Below, piece by piece: positions 18,826 to 26,924 of a stretch of DNA of 64,000 nt. The position numbers and the translations under genes are program-made. The DNA lies in assembly GCA_947084925.1 (NCBI GenBank), contig CAMTUJ010000016.1, forward strand, positions 1 through 64,000, given 5' to 3'. A model generated the notes under the pieces. The model was not told the origin of the DNA and ran no database searches. It saw only the letters and a list, made by a program, of their open reading frames with translations. Every line of letters begins with the position of its first letter. Position 1 is the stretch's first letter. This DNA is from JAGPUQ01 sp947084925. GTDB lineage: Bacteria > Pseudomonadota > Gammaproteobacteria > Pseudomonadales > Porticoccaceae.

Positions 18826-19185
18826 TCAGGGATCGTCGGGATCGCCCATATCAATCCGCCAGTCGTCCTTATCGTACAAACCGACACCTGAGTGACCGTC
18901 TCTGAGTTCAGGCTGTTTTTCTTCATCCAGATCGGCGTTCCGTACAAGCCATGCCGCGATCAGTACGAATGCGAGCAGTATGGCCAGCCAGAACGTCACG
19001 TACAGCAGCACTGCGAACACGGCGAGCTTCACGATCCAGAACAGCGATCGTGATACACCTGCCGGCAAACCCTTGCCCGCCAACCATTGGGTTGCACGGG
19101 CCTCTTGCCGCACGAAGCCGCGCCATGTGCGGCCGAGCCACCTGCCGGTGCGTTCTGCGGTTGTGGGATGTGCGGTATGTTTCAT
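18826..19185 (-). CDS. DUF3742 family ICE membrane protein
   Basis: This 119-residue protein has a basic N terminus, two closely spaced hydrophobic segments at about residues 47-82 (FWIVKLAVFAVLLYVTFWL and the LLAFVLIAAWLV run), then an acidic C-terminal tail with DWRIDMGDPDD. This layout and the N-terminal WLGRTWRGFVRQEARATQWL region match DUF3742, found almost only in conjugative elements near the relaxase. It is encoded opposite to the relaxase, with the toxin-antitoxin pair between them. Its role in transfer is not established. Confidence 0.82.
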   Translation of the reverse strand: MKHTAHPTTAERTGRWLGRTWRGFVRQEARATQWLAGKGLPAGVSRSLFWIVKLAVFAVLLYVTFWLAILLAFVLIAAWLVRNADLDEEKQPELRDGHSGVGLYDKDDWRIDMGDPDDP

Positions 19186-19204
19186 AGTGCTATTTCATGA
19201 TCAT

Positions 19205-19828
19205 CTATCGTTTTCTGGCACGCGGACCGGGATCGAGTTCCACGCCGATCTGGTATTTCTCGACAAAGCCGGGCCAATCCACATGCTCGGGCAGATCGAT
19301 GTCATCGACCACCTTGACCTTGCCCTGCGCCCGCTCGAACAACGCGATGCTGGCGGAGGGATAGTTGTTGCGCGACGGATAGAGCACCCCGTCGAACAGC
19401 GGCACGCTATCGGCATCCAGCATCGCATACACCTGAGCGGACACCTGCTGCGTGTGCGTGTAGTCACGGCTGGCCAATTGCTCCAGGGTCAGACCAAAGT
19501 AGCCTGCCATGACGCCTGCGGCCGTAAGGTCAGCCAACTGCAGATCGCCCACCACGCCGACCGCACGCACCAGGCGGCTTTGGACTTCAGCCAATGCAAT
19601 CGAGCGTTTGCTGTCCCGATCCCATTGGTGCTTGTGAAACACCGACTCCATCAACGCCGTGGGCAGATCGCGACCAACATAGAGCACACCATAGTTCTGG
19701 GCCGGGGCGTCATAGCGGTTCGTGCCGTCTCGACCGTAATACAGCGGCTCGCCCCGGTAGACGACCCGACTCACATGCTGAAGCAACTCACCCGTGTCGA
19801 TGCGTTGCGTGGGAAGCGCGATGCCCAC
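19205..19828 (-). CDS. RES-domain toxin (NAD+ phosphorylase family)
   Basis: This 207-residue RES-domain protein has the conserved arginine and tyrosine in VVYRGEPLYYGRDGTNRYDAP, the glutamate in TALMESVFHK, and a serine in the PLFDGVLYPSRNNYPS segment. RES toxins of the ParT/MbcT group deplete NAD+ when freed from their antitoxin. The start is a GTG (19826-19828) with a GGAGG Shine-Dalgarno 4-5 bases upstream. It lies 12 bases after the antitoxin gene, giving the usual antitoxin-then-toxin order. The downstream neighbour is DUF3742. It probably helps keep the element in the population. Confidence 0.85.
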   Translation of the reverse strand: MGIALPTQRIDTGELLQHVSRVVYRGEPLYYGRDGTNRYDAPAQNYGVLYVGRDLPTALMESVFHKHQWDRDSKRSIALAEVQSRLVRAVGVVGDLQLADLTAAGVMAGYFGLTLEQLASRDYTHTQQVSAQVYAMLDADSVPLFDGVLYPSRNNYPSASIALFERAQGKVKVVDDIDLPEHVDWPGFVEKYQIGVELDPGPRARKR

Positions 19829-19840
19829 ACCGACCCTCCG

Positions 19841-20473
19841 TCAATGCACGCCGAGCACGTTGAAGACCGCCTTCGCCACGGCATCCACCGAATCGGCAGT
19901 CACTGCTTCCACTGGCGAACGCCCGGCCAATCCTTCGAGCGGTTCGGACAGGGCGCGATACAGCGTCCAGGCATCAACTTCGGACGCAGCCTGTAGCACG
20001 ATTTGGGTCAGTCGCTGTTTCACCGGATCGAGTTGCCAGTCGGGCAGCCTCCGGCCACGCGGCCCCACGTTCAGCGCCAACAGTCGGCGCGCCTCGATGT
20101 CCTTGTAGATCTGCTGGCGCGACTTGTTCGCCAGCCGGGCAAAGTCAGGCAGAGGTAGGTTGTGCGACTGCTCGAAAGCCTCCAACAACACGGCACGACC
20201 GCGCTGAATTTCGGTCTCACCCGGTGTCCAGCGGGTATCGGCACGCACCGCTGCGGCCTTCCGGGCCAAGGTCTGCTCCACCGTCTCCACTTCGAGCGGG
20301 ATTTCCATGGACAGCGGAAGTTCGACCGACTCAAGGCGTTCCTGTACGAACGCTTCCAGTTCGGCTGCAAAGGCTTGGGCATCCCGAATCTCAACGGTAT
20401 CGGAGAAACGGCGTACCTCGTCCACCGTCACCCTTGGCAGGTGGTCGGCAATGAATTCCAGGGTCTTGGGCAT
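19841..20473 (-). CDS. Xre/MbcA/ParS-type antitoxin partner of the RES toxin
   Basis: The called protein has 210 residues, starting at an ATG with GGGAG seven bases upstream; a longer frame reaches 20530. The middle holds an HTH (FARLANKSRQQIYKDIEARR), and the C terminus, with WTLYRALSEPLEGLAGRSPV, resembles the toxin-binding MbcA/ParS/Xre domain. The N-terminal 100 residues are an extra region not seen in the shortest antitoxins. It sits directly upstream of the RES gene on the same strand. Such antitoxins usually repress their own promoter and block the toxin active site. Confidence 0.75.
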   Translation of the reverse strand: MPKTLEFIADHLPRVTVDEVRRFSDTVEIRDAQAFAAELEAFVQERLESVELPLSMEIPLEVETVEQTLARKAAAVRADTRWTPGETEIQRGRAVLLEAFEQSHNLPLPDFARLANKSRQQIYKDIEARRLLALNVGPRGRRLPDWQLDPVKQRLTQIVLQAASEVDAWTLYRALSEPLEGLAGRSPVEAVTADSVDAVAKAVFNVLGVH

Positions 20474-20854
20474 GGATAGCTCCCGTTGACAGACTGAAAT
20501 CAGCATATTCTCGTTTGTCTCCTGTGTCAACTATGTCAACCGTCACCAGGGGCCTCTCCGCATGGGCGTGCTCAGCCTGCTGCGGAAAAGCCATCGTAAA
20601 CAGGGCACAGACTGCCTTCCGCTCTCAATGCGGTACCGGGTGTCACCCCTTTGTCTGTGGCCAGATACCCACGAGTTGTCGGGATTGCCCCATGCCGCAT
20701 TGATCGTGGCACCCACGAGGTAATGGCCCTATACCCAAAGGCTTCCGTAAAGGCCAAAGGGCTGGGAAGAGGCAAGGGAACGGGGCCAAGGGGAAAGGCT
20801 CTACCCGAAAAGGCCAAAAGGCTCTCCCGCCAGCCCGTCACTCGGGGTGTCGTC
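20474..20854. other. Intergenic region between the TA pair and the relaxase, with AAAGGC repeats
   Basis: These 381 bases lie between divergent genes and must hold the promoters of both the TA operon and the relaxase. The part nearest the relaxase (20737-20823) contains five copies of AAAGGC at about 20737, 20749, 20794, 20809 and 20817, all in the same orientation. Placement just before a MobH relaxase makes this a reasonable oriT or regulatory candidate, but no nick-site consensus was recognised. Confidence 0.45.
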
Positions 20855-22702
20855 ATGTTCTCGCTGTTCCAACGCAAAAGGGTGCCAACCGCCGGTGCAC
20901 CGCCCACCGCCTCCATAGCGATGCCCCAAGGGCTGACCCGGCCGGAGTCGGCCGCCTCGCTACTGGCGACGCCGCGCCGGCGGAAGCTGCTGGAACACAT
21001 CTGGCAACGGACCTCGCTGTCGCGCAAGCAATTCGCCGCGCTGTACCTGACGCCCCTGGAGCGCTACGCCGAGTTGGTGCAACAGTTCCCCGCCTCCGAG
21101 AGTCACCATCACGCCTATCCGGGCGGCATGCTGGATCACGGCCTGGAGATCGTGGCCTACGCATTGAAGCTGCGACAGTCGCATCTGCTGCCCGCTGGTG
21201 TCACGCCGGAAGCGCAGGCGGCCCAGGCCGAGGCCTGGACTGCGGGCACCGCTTACGCGGCCCTGCTGCACGACATCGGCAAGATCGCCGTCGATCTGCA
21301 TGTCGAATACGCCGATGGCACTCTCTGGCATCCCTGGCATGGCCCGTTGCAGCGGCCGTATCGTTTCCGCTACCGCAAGGACCGCGAGTATCGGCTGCAC
21401 GGTGCCGCCACCGGACTGCTGTACACCCGGCTGCTGGACCGCGAGATTCTCGACTGGCTCAACGGCTTCTCCGATCTGTGGGCTTCCCTGCTGTACGTCC
21501 TGGCCGGCCAGTACGAGCACGCCGGCACCCTTGGCGAACTGGTCGTGCAGGCCGACCAGGCCTCCGTCGCCCAGGAACTCGGCGGCGATCCGAACAAGGC
21601 GCTGGCCGCACCCAAGCACGCGCTGCAACGCAAGCTGCTCGACGGCCTGCGCTATTTGCTCAAGGAGGAGTTCAAGCTGAACCAGCCACAGGCTTCGGAC
21701 GGCTGGCTGACCCAGGACGCACTCTGGCTGGTGAGCAAGACCGTCTCCGACAAGCTGCGGGCGCATCTGCTGTCGCAGGGCATCGATGGCATCCCGGCCA
21801 GCAACACGGCAGTGTTCAACGTGCTTCAGGACCATGGCATCGCCCTGCCGACGCCGGACGGCAAAGCGATCTGGAAAGCCACGGTCGCGAGCGCTGCCGG
21901 CTGGTCGCACAGCTTCACCTTCCTGAAACTGTCCCCCGCGATGATTTGGGAAGCGCCCGACCGCCCGGCAGCCTTCGCGGGTACCGTGCAGGTGGAGCCG
22001 GAAGGGTCGGCGGCACAGACACCCGCACCCGAGGCCATCGACGTGGAAACAGGGGAATCCGCCCCGGTGACTACCGAGTCCACCACATCAACGACTGCCG
22101 ACAGCAGCGTCGAGGAGCTGCTGGAACTGCTCGATTCGTCTCCCGCGTCCACTGCTACGGCCATGCCGCTTCAGCCCCTCGCTGAGAAGCCCGCGCCGTT
22201 GCCGGACCATAAGCCCGCCGACACCACGCCGGTCCAGGCAGTACACCAAGGCGACGCCGATCCATCCGGTGCTCATTTTCTCGCGTGGCTGCGTCAGAGC
22301 ATCCAGACGCGCAAGCTCATCATCAACGACGCCAAGGCGCTGGCACATACCGTGGCCGACACGGCGTATCTCGTGAGTCCCGGCGTGTTCCAGCGCTACG
22401 CGCAGGAGCACCCGCAGATCACCGCCCTGGCCAAGCAGGACAAGCTACCGGAATGGCAGTGGGTACAAAAGCGGTTCGAGAAGCTGGGCCTGCACCGCAA
22501 ACAGGCCAGCGGGCTGAACATCTGGAATTGCGAAGTGACGGGGCCTCGCAAGTCCAGGCGGCTGCACGGATACCTGCTGACCAGCCCCGATACGCTGTTC
22601 CATGAGATACCCCCGAACAATCCTTACCTGCGCCTCGCCAACGCCGAGGCACAGCGTGACGACTCGGCGTTTCATGCCAAGAACGATGACGAGCAGGAAT
22701 AG
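20855..22702 (+). CDS. MobH-family conjugative relaxase (TraI_2 domain)
   Basis: From the ATG at 20855 this is a 615-residue protein; the frame is open upstream to 20651, but the N terminus beginning FSLFQRKR is typical of the family. The N-terminal half is a TraI_2 HD-like domain with HHAYPGGMLDHGLE near residue 85 and LLHDIGK near 140, the metal-binding histidine-aspartate signatures. A low-complexity linker (about 370-460) leads to a C-terminal TraI_2_C winged-helix domain from about 470. MobH relaxases nick oriT and pilot the transferred strand in ICEs of the clc and PFGI-1 type. It lies near the integrase, as in those elements. Confidence 0.88.
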   Translation: MFSLFQRKRVPTAGAPPTASIAMPQGLTRPESAASLLATPRRRKLLEHIWQRTSLSRKQFAALYLTPLERYAELVQQFPASESHHHAYPGGMLDHGLEIVAYALKLRQSHLLPAGVTPEAQAAQAEAWTAGTAYAALLHDIGKIAVDLHVEYADGTLWHPWHGPLQRPYRFRYRKDREYRLHGAATGLLYTRLLDREILDWLNGFSDLWASLLYVLAGQYEHAGTLGELVVQADQASVAQELGGDPNKALAAPKHALQRKLLDGLRYLLKEEFKLNQPQASDGWLTQDALWLVSKTVSDKLRAHLLSQGIDGIPASNTAVFNVLQDHGIALPTPDGKAIWKATVASAAGWSHSFTFLKLSPAMIWEAPDRPAAFAGTVQVEPEGSAAQTPAPEAIDVETGESAPVTTESTTSTTADSSVEELLELLDSSPASTATAMPLQPLAEKPAPLPDHKPADTTPVQAVHQGDADPSGAHFLAWLRQSIQTRKLIINDAKALAHTVADTAYLVSPGVFQRYAQEHPQITALAKQDKLPEWQWVQKRFEKLGLHRKQASGLNIWNCEVTGPRKSRRLHGYLLTSPDTLFHEIPPNNPYLRLANAEAQRDDSAFHAKNDDEQE

Positions 22703-22720
22703 GATATGACGCCGGCGCCC

Positions 22721-23026
22721 TCAGTTGCCGCGCTTGGGCGGGTCCGATTCGGCCAGCTTGGCCTCCATCGCAGCCATCAGGTGGGCAGAGCTGCACTTCA
22801 GGGCGCGGGCGATCTTGAGGATCAGAGGAAGCGTGGGAATGTGCTCGCCCCGCTCGATCTTGCCCATGTGCGACCGCTCGATTCCGGCCAGGTGGGCCAG
22901 CGTTTCCTGCGCGATCCCCTGGTCCGTTCTTTCCTCCCGCACCACTGCCCCAAACGCGATCGCTGGTTCCGCTTCGTATGTTGTTGTCCCGGCTGGTCGG
23001 CCGCGTTGAATCGATCGCTTTTGCAT
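22721..23026 (-). CDS. XRE-family transcriptional regulator
   Basis: This 101-residue protein has one Cro/C1-type HTH in REERTDQGIAQETLAHLAGIERSHMGKIERGEHIPT (residues about 36-70, with typical Q-x-LA and S-x-M-x-KIERG positions). The ATG at 23026 was chosen over an in-frame TTG two codons upstream. It is convergent with the relaxase gene and divergent from the LysR-like gene, with about 90 bases between. Small XRE proteins at this place in ICEs often control integrase or transfer genes. Its target is not known. Confidence 0.82.
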   Translation of the reverse strand: MQKRSIQRGRPAGTTTYEAEPAIAFGAVVREERTDQGIAQETLAHLAGIERSHMGKIERGEHIPTLPLILKIARALKCSSAHLMAAMEAKLAESDPPKRGN

Positions 23027-23114
23027 TGCCAAAAGCGTCGATCAGGGCCACGATATAAACCACGTTAAACTTAACTCATTCGATTAAGTTTCCATGCTTT
23101 AGCGCCTTCGGAAG

Positions 23115-23747
23115 TTGCACGTGAGATCGATCGACGTCTCCACTGAAATCCGCCTGGCAGTCCTCGGCGATTGGGTTCCTCCCCAACTCGCCGACGTGCT
23201 CGCCATACAGCGCGCCGAAGAACCTGAAACCCTGGCAGTTCTGATCGACACAGCGGCCACCGGACAACAACAGGAACGACCTGGTGACGGCTTCGACTTC
23301 GCGTTGTCCGCCACCCATCGGGAGTGGCCTGGCTGGCTCTGCGAACCGCTGTGGCACGACACCCTGGCCGTCGCTGTGGCAAAGCGATCCCACTTGCTGG
23401 CCTACCGAGAAGTACCCTGCCAGGAAGCGCTCAAACAGCCGCTGATCTACGCGCGATCAACGGCCGAAGAGTCGTGGCGGACGCTCGCACAGAGCGCATT
23501 CGAGAACGAATTGCGGGACCGCGAAGCAGCCGTCAGTACGTTCGAGGTCGCCATGACGCTGGTCGCAGCGGGGTACGGAATCGCCGTGGCCCCATCCACG
23601 AGACTTGCCGGGTATCGATGCCAGGGCATCGCCCTGCGGCCGCTGGCGAGCGCACCGATGATCGTGACCGCCTACCTGATTAGACCCGACGTTGCCCTGA
23701 CGGAGCATCAAGAGGGCTTTCTTCGACGCGCCCGCTCAATGTCCTGA
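23115..23747 (+). CDS. LysR substrate-binding domain protein lacking the HTH
   Basis: These 210 residues align with the effector-binding half of LysR-type regulators: a central FDFALSATHREWPGW segment, a WHDTLAVAVAKRSHLLAY strand region and the late GYGIAVAPSTRL motif, which usually lies near residue 220-240 of a full LysR. The 60-residue winged HTH and linker helix that should precede them are absent, and only 82 bases separate the gene from the divergent XRE gene. It may be a decayed regulator or a stand-alone sensor that works with the XRE protein. The stop lies 25 bases before the convergent integrase stop. Confidence 0.7.
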   Translation: MHVRSIDVSTEIRLAVLGDWVPPQLADVLAIQRAEEPETLAVLIDTAATGQQQERPGDGFDFALSATHREWPGWLCEPLWHDTLAVAVAKRSHLLAYREVPCQEALKQPLIYARSTAEESWRTLAQSAFENELRDREAAVSTFEVAMTLVAAGYGIAVAPSTRLAGYRCQGIALRPLASAPMIVTAYLIRPDVALTEHQEGFLRRARSMS

Positions 23748-23772
23748 GCAGCCTCTCAGCCCGGCACGCGCC

Positions 23773-25041
23773 TCACTCCCGCTCGATGACCCGCAGCAAG
23801 GCCCTGCGCCGTTTCGACAGCGGCCCGAAGGTTGCCATGACCTCGTTCATCGAATCGCCACGAGCCATCGCATCGAGGATGTCCGCCCAATCCTGCATGA
23901 TGATCTTCCGCGATGCGATGTACTTGGTGTGGTCGTAGGGTGCGCGCGACGAATCTTTCTTCCGCTTCGAGTGGGCCAGTTGCAGATCAACCCGGTTCTC
24001 TGGGTAGCTCAACAAGCCGAGCAGCGTGGTCGCTGTTGAGCGGAAGCCGTGCGAAGAAAACTGTCCACCGTAGCCCATGCGCTCCAACACCTTGTTGAGC
24101 GTCGTAGCCGACATAACCGTTCCCGGCTTCCTGAAGCCGGGAAACAGCACCTTCCCTCCGCCTGTCAGCGTGTGCAGTTCTTTCAACAGCACGATGGCCT
24201 GCTTCGAGAGCGGAACGATGTGAGGGTCGCGCATCTTCATGCGCCCCGCAGGAACCGTCCACATCGCACTGTCCAGATCGAACTCGGACCAGTGCGCCTT
24301 GCGCAGTTCGGCCGTGCGGACATAAGTGAGGGCCATCAATCGCAGTGCAATGACAGTGACCCGGTAACCTGCATCATCCACACGGCTCAAGAACTTCGGG
24401 ATCTCTTGCCACGGTAGCGGTGGATGGTGTCGAACTCGGGGGCGCTTGACCGACCGTTTCAGCAGCGCCGTCGGATCACTGTCGCAAAGCTCTTCACCCG
24501 CCGCGTATGCGAAGATTTGGCTGCACAATTGCCTGATCAGGATCGCAACGGTGGGAGCGCCGCGCTCCGCAACATCCTTAATGACGGGGCGCAGGTGAGC
24601 AGTCCGGATTGAGCTGACCGGCAGCTTGCCCACTTTGGGAAAAACATCGTTCTCCAAAGTGCGCTTGACTTGATCGGCGTAACCCTCGCTCCACTGCACG
24701 TTGCTCGCCATCCATCTGCGAGCCACTGGCTCAAAGGTGTTCTCGTTCTTTTCAAGCTGAGTGGAGATGTTGACTCTCTTCTCCACCACGGGGTGTACGC
24801 CCTTCTTGACGAGTTCCCGCGCGCGATCCCGCTCGGTCCGCGCCGCCTCCAGTGAGACCTGGGGGTACTTGCCGATCGCGTAGATGGCAGGCTTTCCGCC
24901 AAGCCGATAGCGGTAGCGCCACAACTTGCTTCCGCTGGGCGTGACGTACAGAAATAGACTGCCCCCGTCCTTGAGCCAGTACGGTTCTTTTTGGGAAGGA
25001 ATGGTCTCGACCTTCCTGGCCGAGAGCAGGTTCATGGCCAT
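23773..25041 (-). CDS. Tyrosine-type site-specific integrase, P4/DUF4102 family
   Basis: This 422-residue integrase has an N-terminal DUF4102 arm-binding domain (WLKDGGSLFLYVTPSGSKLW near residue 22), a SAM-like core-binding domain near 105-190, and a catalytic domain with YVRTAELRKAHW (Arg I), HGFRST (His-x-x-Arg) and a tyrosine in HTKYIASRK near residue 373. It lies 155 bases from the trpG junction and reads away from it, so it is the element's own integrase. P4-type integrases usually use tRNA genes, whereas here the target is the trpG 5' end. Inverted repeats just upstream of the start may be operator or arm sites. Confidence 0.92.
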   Translation of the reverse strand: MAMNLLSARKVETIPSQKEPYWLKDGGSLFLYVTPSGSKLWRYRYRLGGKPAIYAIGKYPQVSLEAARTERDRARELVKKGVHPVVEKRVNISTQLEKNENTFEPVARRWMASNVQWSEGYADQVKRTLENDVFPKVGKLPVSSIRTAHLRPVIKDVAERGAPTVAILIRQLCSQIFAYAAGEELCDSDPTALLKRSVKRPRVRHHPPLPWQEIPKFLSRVDDAGYRVTVIALRLMALTYVRTAELRKAHWSEFDLDSAMWTVPAGRMKMRDPHIVPLSKQAIVLLKELHTLTGGGKVLFPGFRKPGTVMSATTLNKVLERMGYGGQFSSHGFRSTATTLLGLLSYPENRVDLQLAHSKRKKDSSRAPYDHTKYIASRKIIMQDWADILDAMARGDSMNEVMATFGPLSKRRRALLRVIERE

Positions 25042-25042
25042 G

Positions 25043-25091
25043 TGTGTATATCACCTCTCTTGAGGTCCTATATACACAGAAATATACACAC
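25043..25091. repeat. Inverted TGTGTATA/TATACACA repeats upstream of the integrase
   Basis: TGTGTATA at 25043-25050 overlaps the integrase start codon. Its reverse complement TATACACA occurs at 25071-25078 and again at 25083-25090 (the last copy extends by one more base). Spacing of about 12 bases between the two like copies puts them near one helical turn apart. Likely uses are an operator for integrase autoregulation or integrase arm-type binding sites close to the attachment junction. Confidence 0.5.
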
Positions 25092-25196
25092 TTGCAGCAG
25101 ATTGGTCTAGCCTTCACCAGACCATCAAGGAAGTAACATCAATACAAATCAACAACTTACACTTTCTCCATGGAACACGGTGGAGCTTGATGGATG

Positions 25197-25226
25197 CTAA
25201 TCGTAGTTGTCGATCATAAGAATCAC
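25197..25226 (-). pseudogene. trpG: 5' fragment of trpG at the element attachment junction
   Basis: On the minus strand a GTG at 25224-25226 overlaps the trpE stop (GTGA) and encodes MILMIDNYD before a TAG at 25197-25199. TrpG (anthranilate synthase glutaminase) proteins of related bacteria begin with nearly this sequence followed by SFTYNLVQ. The match ends inside the conserved DNYDSF motif, so the attachment core is inferred to lie in about 25200-25217. The remainder of trpG should be at the other end of the element. Confidence 0.85.
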
Positions 25227-26755
25227 GACGCCACCTCCGCGCCATCAGCCACCGGGCCGTCGGCCACCGCGCTATCGACCACCGAACCATCCACCACCAT
25301 GGCGGCGGCGCGGAACAGCGCGCGCGCCTTGTTCATGGTCTCCTTCCATTCGAGCGCCGGCACCGAATCGGCGACCACGCCGCCGCCGGCCTGGACATGG
25401 AGCTTGCCGTCCTTGATCACCGCGGTGCGGATCGCGATCGCGGTGTCCATGTTGCCGTTCCAGCCCAGGTAGCCGACCGCGCCGCCGTAGATGCAGCGCT
25501 TGACCGGCTCCAGCGCGTCGATGATTTCCATGGCGCGGATCTTGGGCGCGCCGCTCAGCGTGCCGGCCGGCAGGGTGGCGCGCAGCACGTCGAGCGCCGA
25601 CAGCCCGGGCCGCACATGGCCCACCACGTTGGAGGTGATGTGCATGACGTGGGAGAAGCGCTCCACCACCATCTGCTCGGTGACCCGCACCGAGCCGGTG
25701 GCCGCGATGCGCCCGACATCGTTGCGGCCCAGGTCGATCAGCATCAGGTGCTCGGCGATCTCCTTGGGATCGGCCAGCATCTCGCGCTCCAGGGCCAGAT
25801 CCTCGTCCGGCGTGCGACCGCGGCGGCGGGTGCCGGCGATGGGCCGCACCGTGACCTCGCCCCGTTCGAGGCGGGCGAGAATTTCCGGCGACGACCCCGC
25901 GATCTGGAATTCCCCCAGGTCGAGAAAGTACAGGTAGGGCGAGGGATTGAGATTGCGCAGCGCGCGGTAGAGGTTCACCGGTTCTCCGGGAAACGGCAGC
26001 GTGAGACGCTGCGAGGGCACCACCTGCATGACATCGCCGGCGCGGGTGTACTCCTTGATGGTCTCCACCGCCGCCTCGTAACCCGCGCGCCCCAGGCTGG
26101 AGACGAAATCCTCTTCCTGCACGCCGCCGCCTTCGAGCCGCACCGGCGGCAGTTCCGGCACCGGCTCGCGCAGACGCGCGGCGATGGCGTCGAGCCGCGC
26201 CTGCGCCACGGCCCAGGCATCGGGAACGGCCGGGTCGGCGTGCACGATCAGGGTCAGGGTGCCGGCCAGATTGTCGAACACCACCACTTCGTCCGACACC
26301 ATCAGCAGGATGTCGGGCACTCCCAGCTCGTCCGGCGGACAGGAATGCGCGAGGCGCGGTTCCACATAGCGCACCGTGTCGTAGCCGAAGTAGCCCACCA
26401 GGCCACCGGTGAAGCGCGGCAGTCCGGGCAGTTCCGGCACCCGGAAACCCGCCTGCCAGGCTTCGATCTCGGCCAGCGGATCGGCGCAGGTGCGGGACTC
26501 CGCCGCCGCGCCATCTACCTCGATCGCAAATTCGTGGCCGCACACCTTCACCACCGTGCGCGCCGGCAGGCCGATCAGCGAATAGCGGCCCCATTTCTCG
26601 CCGCCTTCGACGGATTCGAGCAGATACGAATAGCGGCCACGGGCAAGCTTGAGATAACAGGACAGCGGCGTTTCCAGATCCGCGAGCACGGCACGCGTGA
26701 TCGGGATGCGGTTGTAACCCTGCTGGGCGATGGCGGCGAATTGTTCCGGTGTCAT
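25223..26755 (-). CDS. trpE: Anthranilate synthase component I
   Basis: TrpE converts chorismate and ammonia (from TrpG) to anthranilate, the first step of tryptophan synthesis. The 510-residue protein starts at the ATG 26753-26755; a longer open frame upstream has no family similarity. The N-terminal LLES tryptophan-binding motif (feedback inhibition) is near residue 44. The chorismate-binding domain shows IAGTRRRG, DPKEIAEHLMLIDLGRND and the later GAVGYLGWNGNMD region. The C terminus carries a repetitive acidic/valine tail (VVDGSVVDSAVADGPVADG) not usual in the family. Its stop overlaps the truncated trpG start, showing the original trpEG coupling that the element has broken. Confidence 0.95.
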   Translation of the reverse strand: MTPEQFAAIAQQGYNRIPITRAVLADLETPLSCYLKLARGRYSYLLESVEGGEKWGRYSLIGLPARTVVKVCGHEFAIEVDGAAAESRTCADPLAEIEAWQAGFRVPELPGLPRFTGGLVGYFGYDTVRYVEPRLAHSCPPDELGVPDILLMVSDEVVVFDNLAGTLTLIVHADPAVPDAWAVAQARLDAIAARLREPVPELPPVRLEGGGVQEEDFVSSLGRAGYEAAVETIKEYTRAGDVMQVVPSQRLTLPFPGEPVNLYRALRNLNPSPYLYFLDLGEFQIAGSSPEILARLERGEVTVRPIAGTRRRGRTPDEDLALEREMLADPKEIAEHLMLIDLGRNDVGRIAATGSVRVTEQMVVERFSHVMHITSNVVGHVRPGLSALDVLRATLPAGTLSGAPKIRAMEIIDALEPVKRCIYGGAVGYLGWNGNMDTAIAIRTAVIKDGKLHVQAGGGVVADSVPALEWKETMNKARALFRAAAMVVDGSVVDSAVADGPVADGAEVAS

Positions 26756-26924
26756 GACAGCTTTCCCCAAGATTGAACGATGGCGCGAGGTGCCCTGCGG
26801 GCAGGGGCGATCAGCCCCGGCGCCAACGCCAACGGGGAAGCGGGAGAAATTTTGCGTTCGGGGCGGTGAAAATGATCGTGACTCCTGATTGCGGCGGGAT
26901 TCTAGCCCATTCGCCCGGGGCGGA

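Larger units (their letters stand above)
1..25200. mobile_element. Right end of an integrative and conjugative element carrying a defence cassette
   Basis: The right boundary is set by the truncated trpG start at 25197-25226. Just inside it lies a tyrosine integrase (23773-25041), then a MobH/TraI_2 relaxase (20855-22702) and a DUF3742 protein (18826-19185), a set typical of ICEs of the clc/PFGI-1 type. Everything to the left, including the nine-gene defence train at 7-18372, is inferred to be cargo. Base composition is clearly lower in GC than the chromosome to the right. The type IV secretion genes and the left attachment site are not in the window, so whether the element is still mobile cannot be told. 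Confidence 0.82.

Noticed and set aside
18648..18905. Small plus-strand ORF of 85 codons between the HTH protein and DUF3742.
   Set aside because: No family resemblance, and its 3' part is antisense to DUF3742.
25042..25222. tRNA gene as the integration site.
   Set aside because: No cloverleaf or tRNA 3' end is visible; the junction lies in trpG instead.
25397..26776. Plus-strand ORF of 459 codons opposite trpE.
   Set aside because: Frame shadow of a GC-rich gene; trpE motifs are unmistakable on the other strand.
26756..26924. Trp attenuator or leader peptide before trpE.
   Set aside because: A GCCCTGC/GCAGGGGC hairpin is present near 26792-26808, but no leader ORF with tandem Trp codons and no T run.
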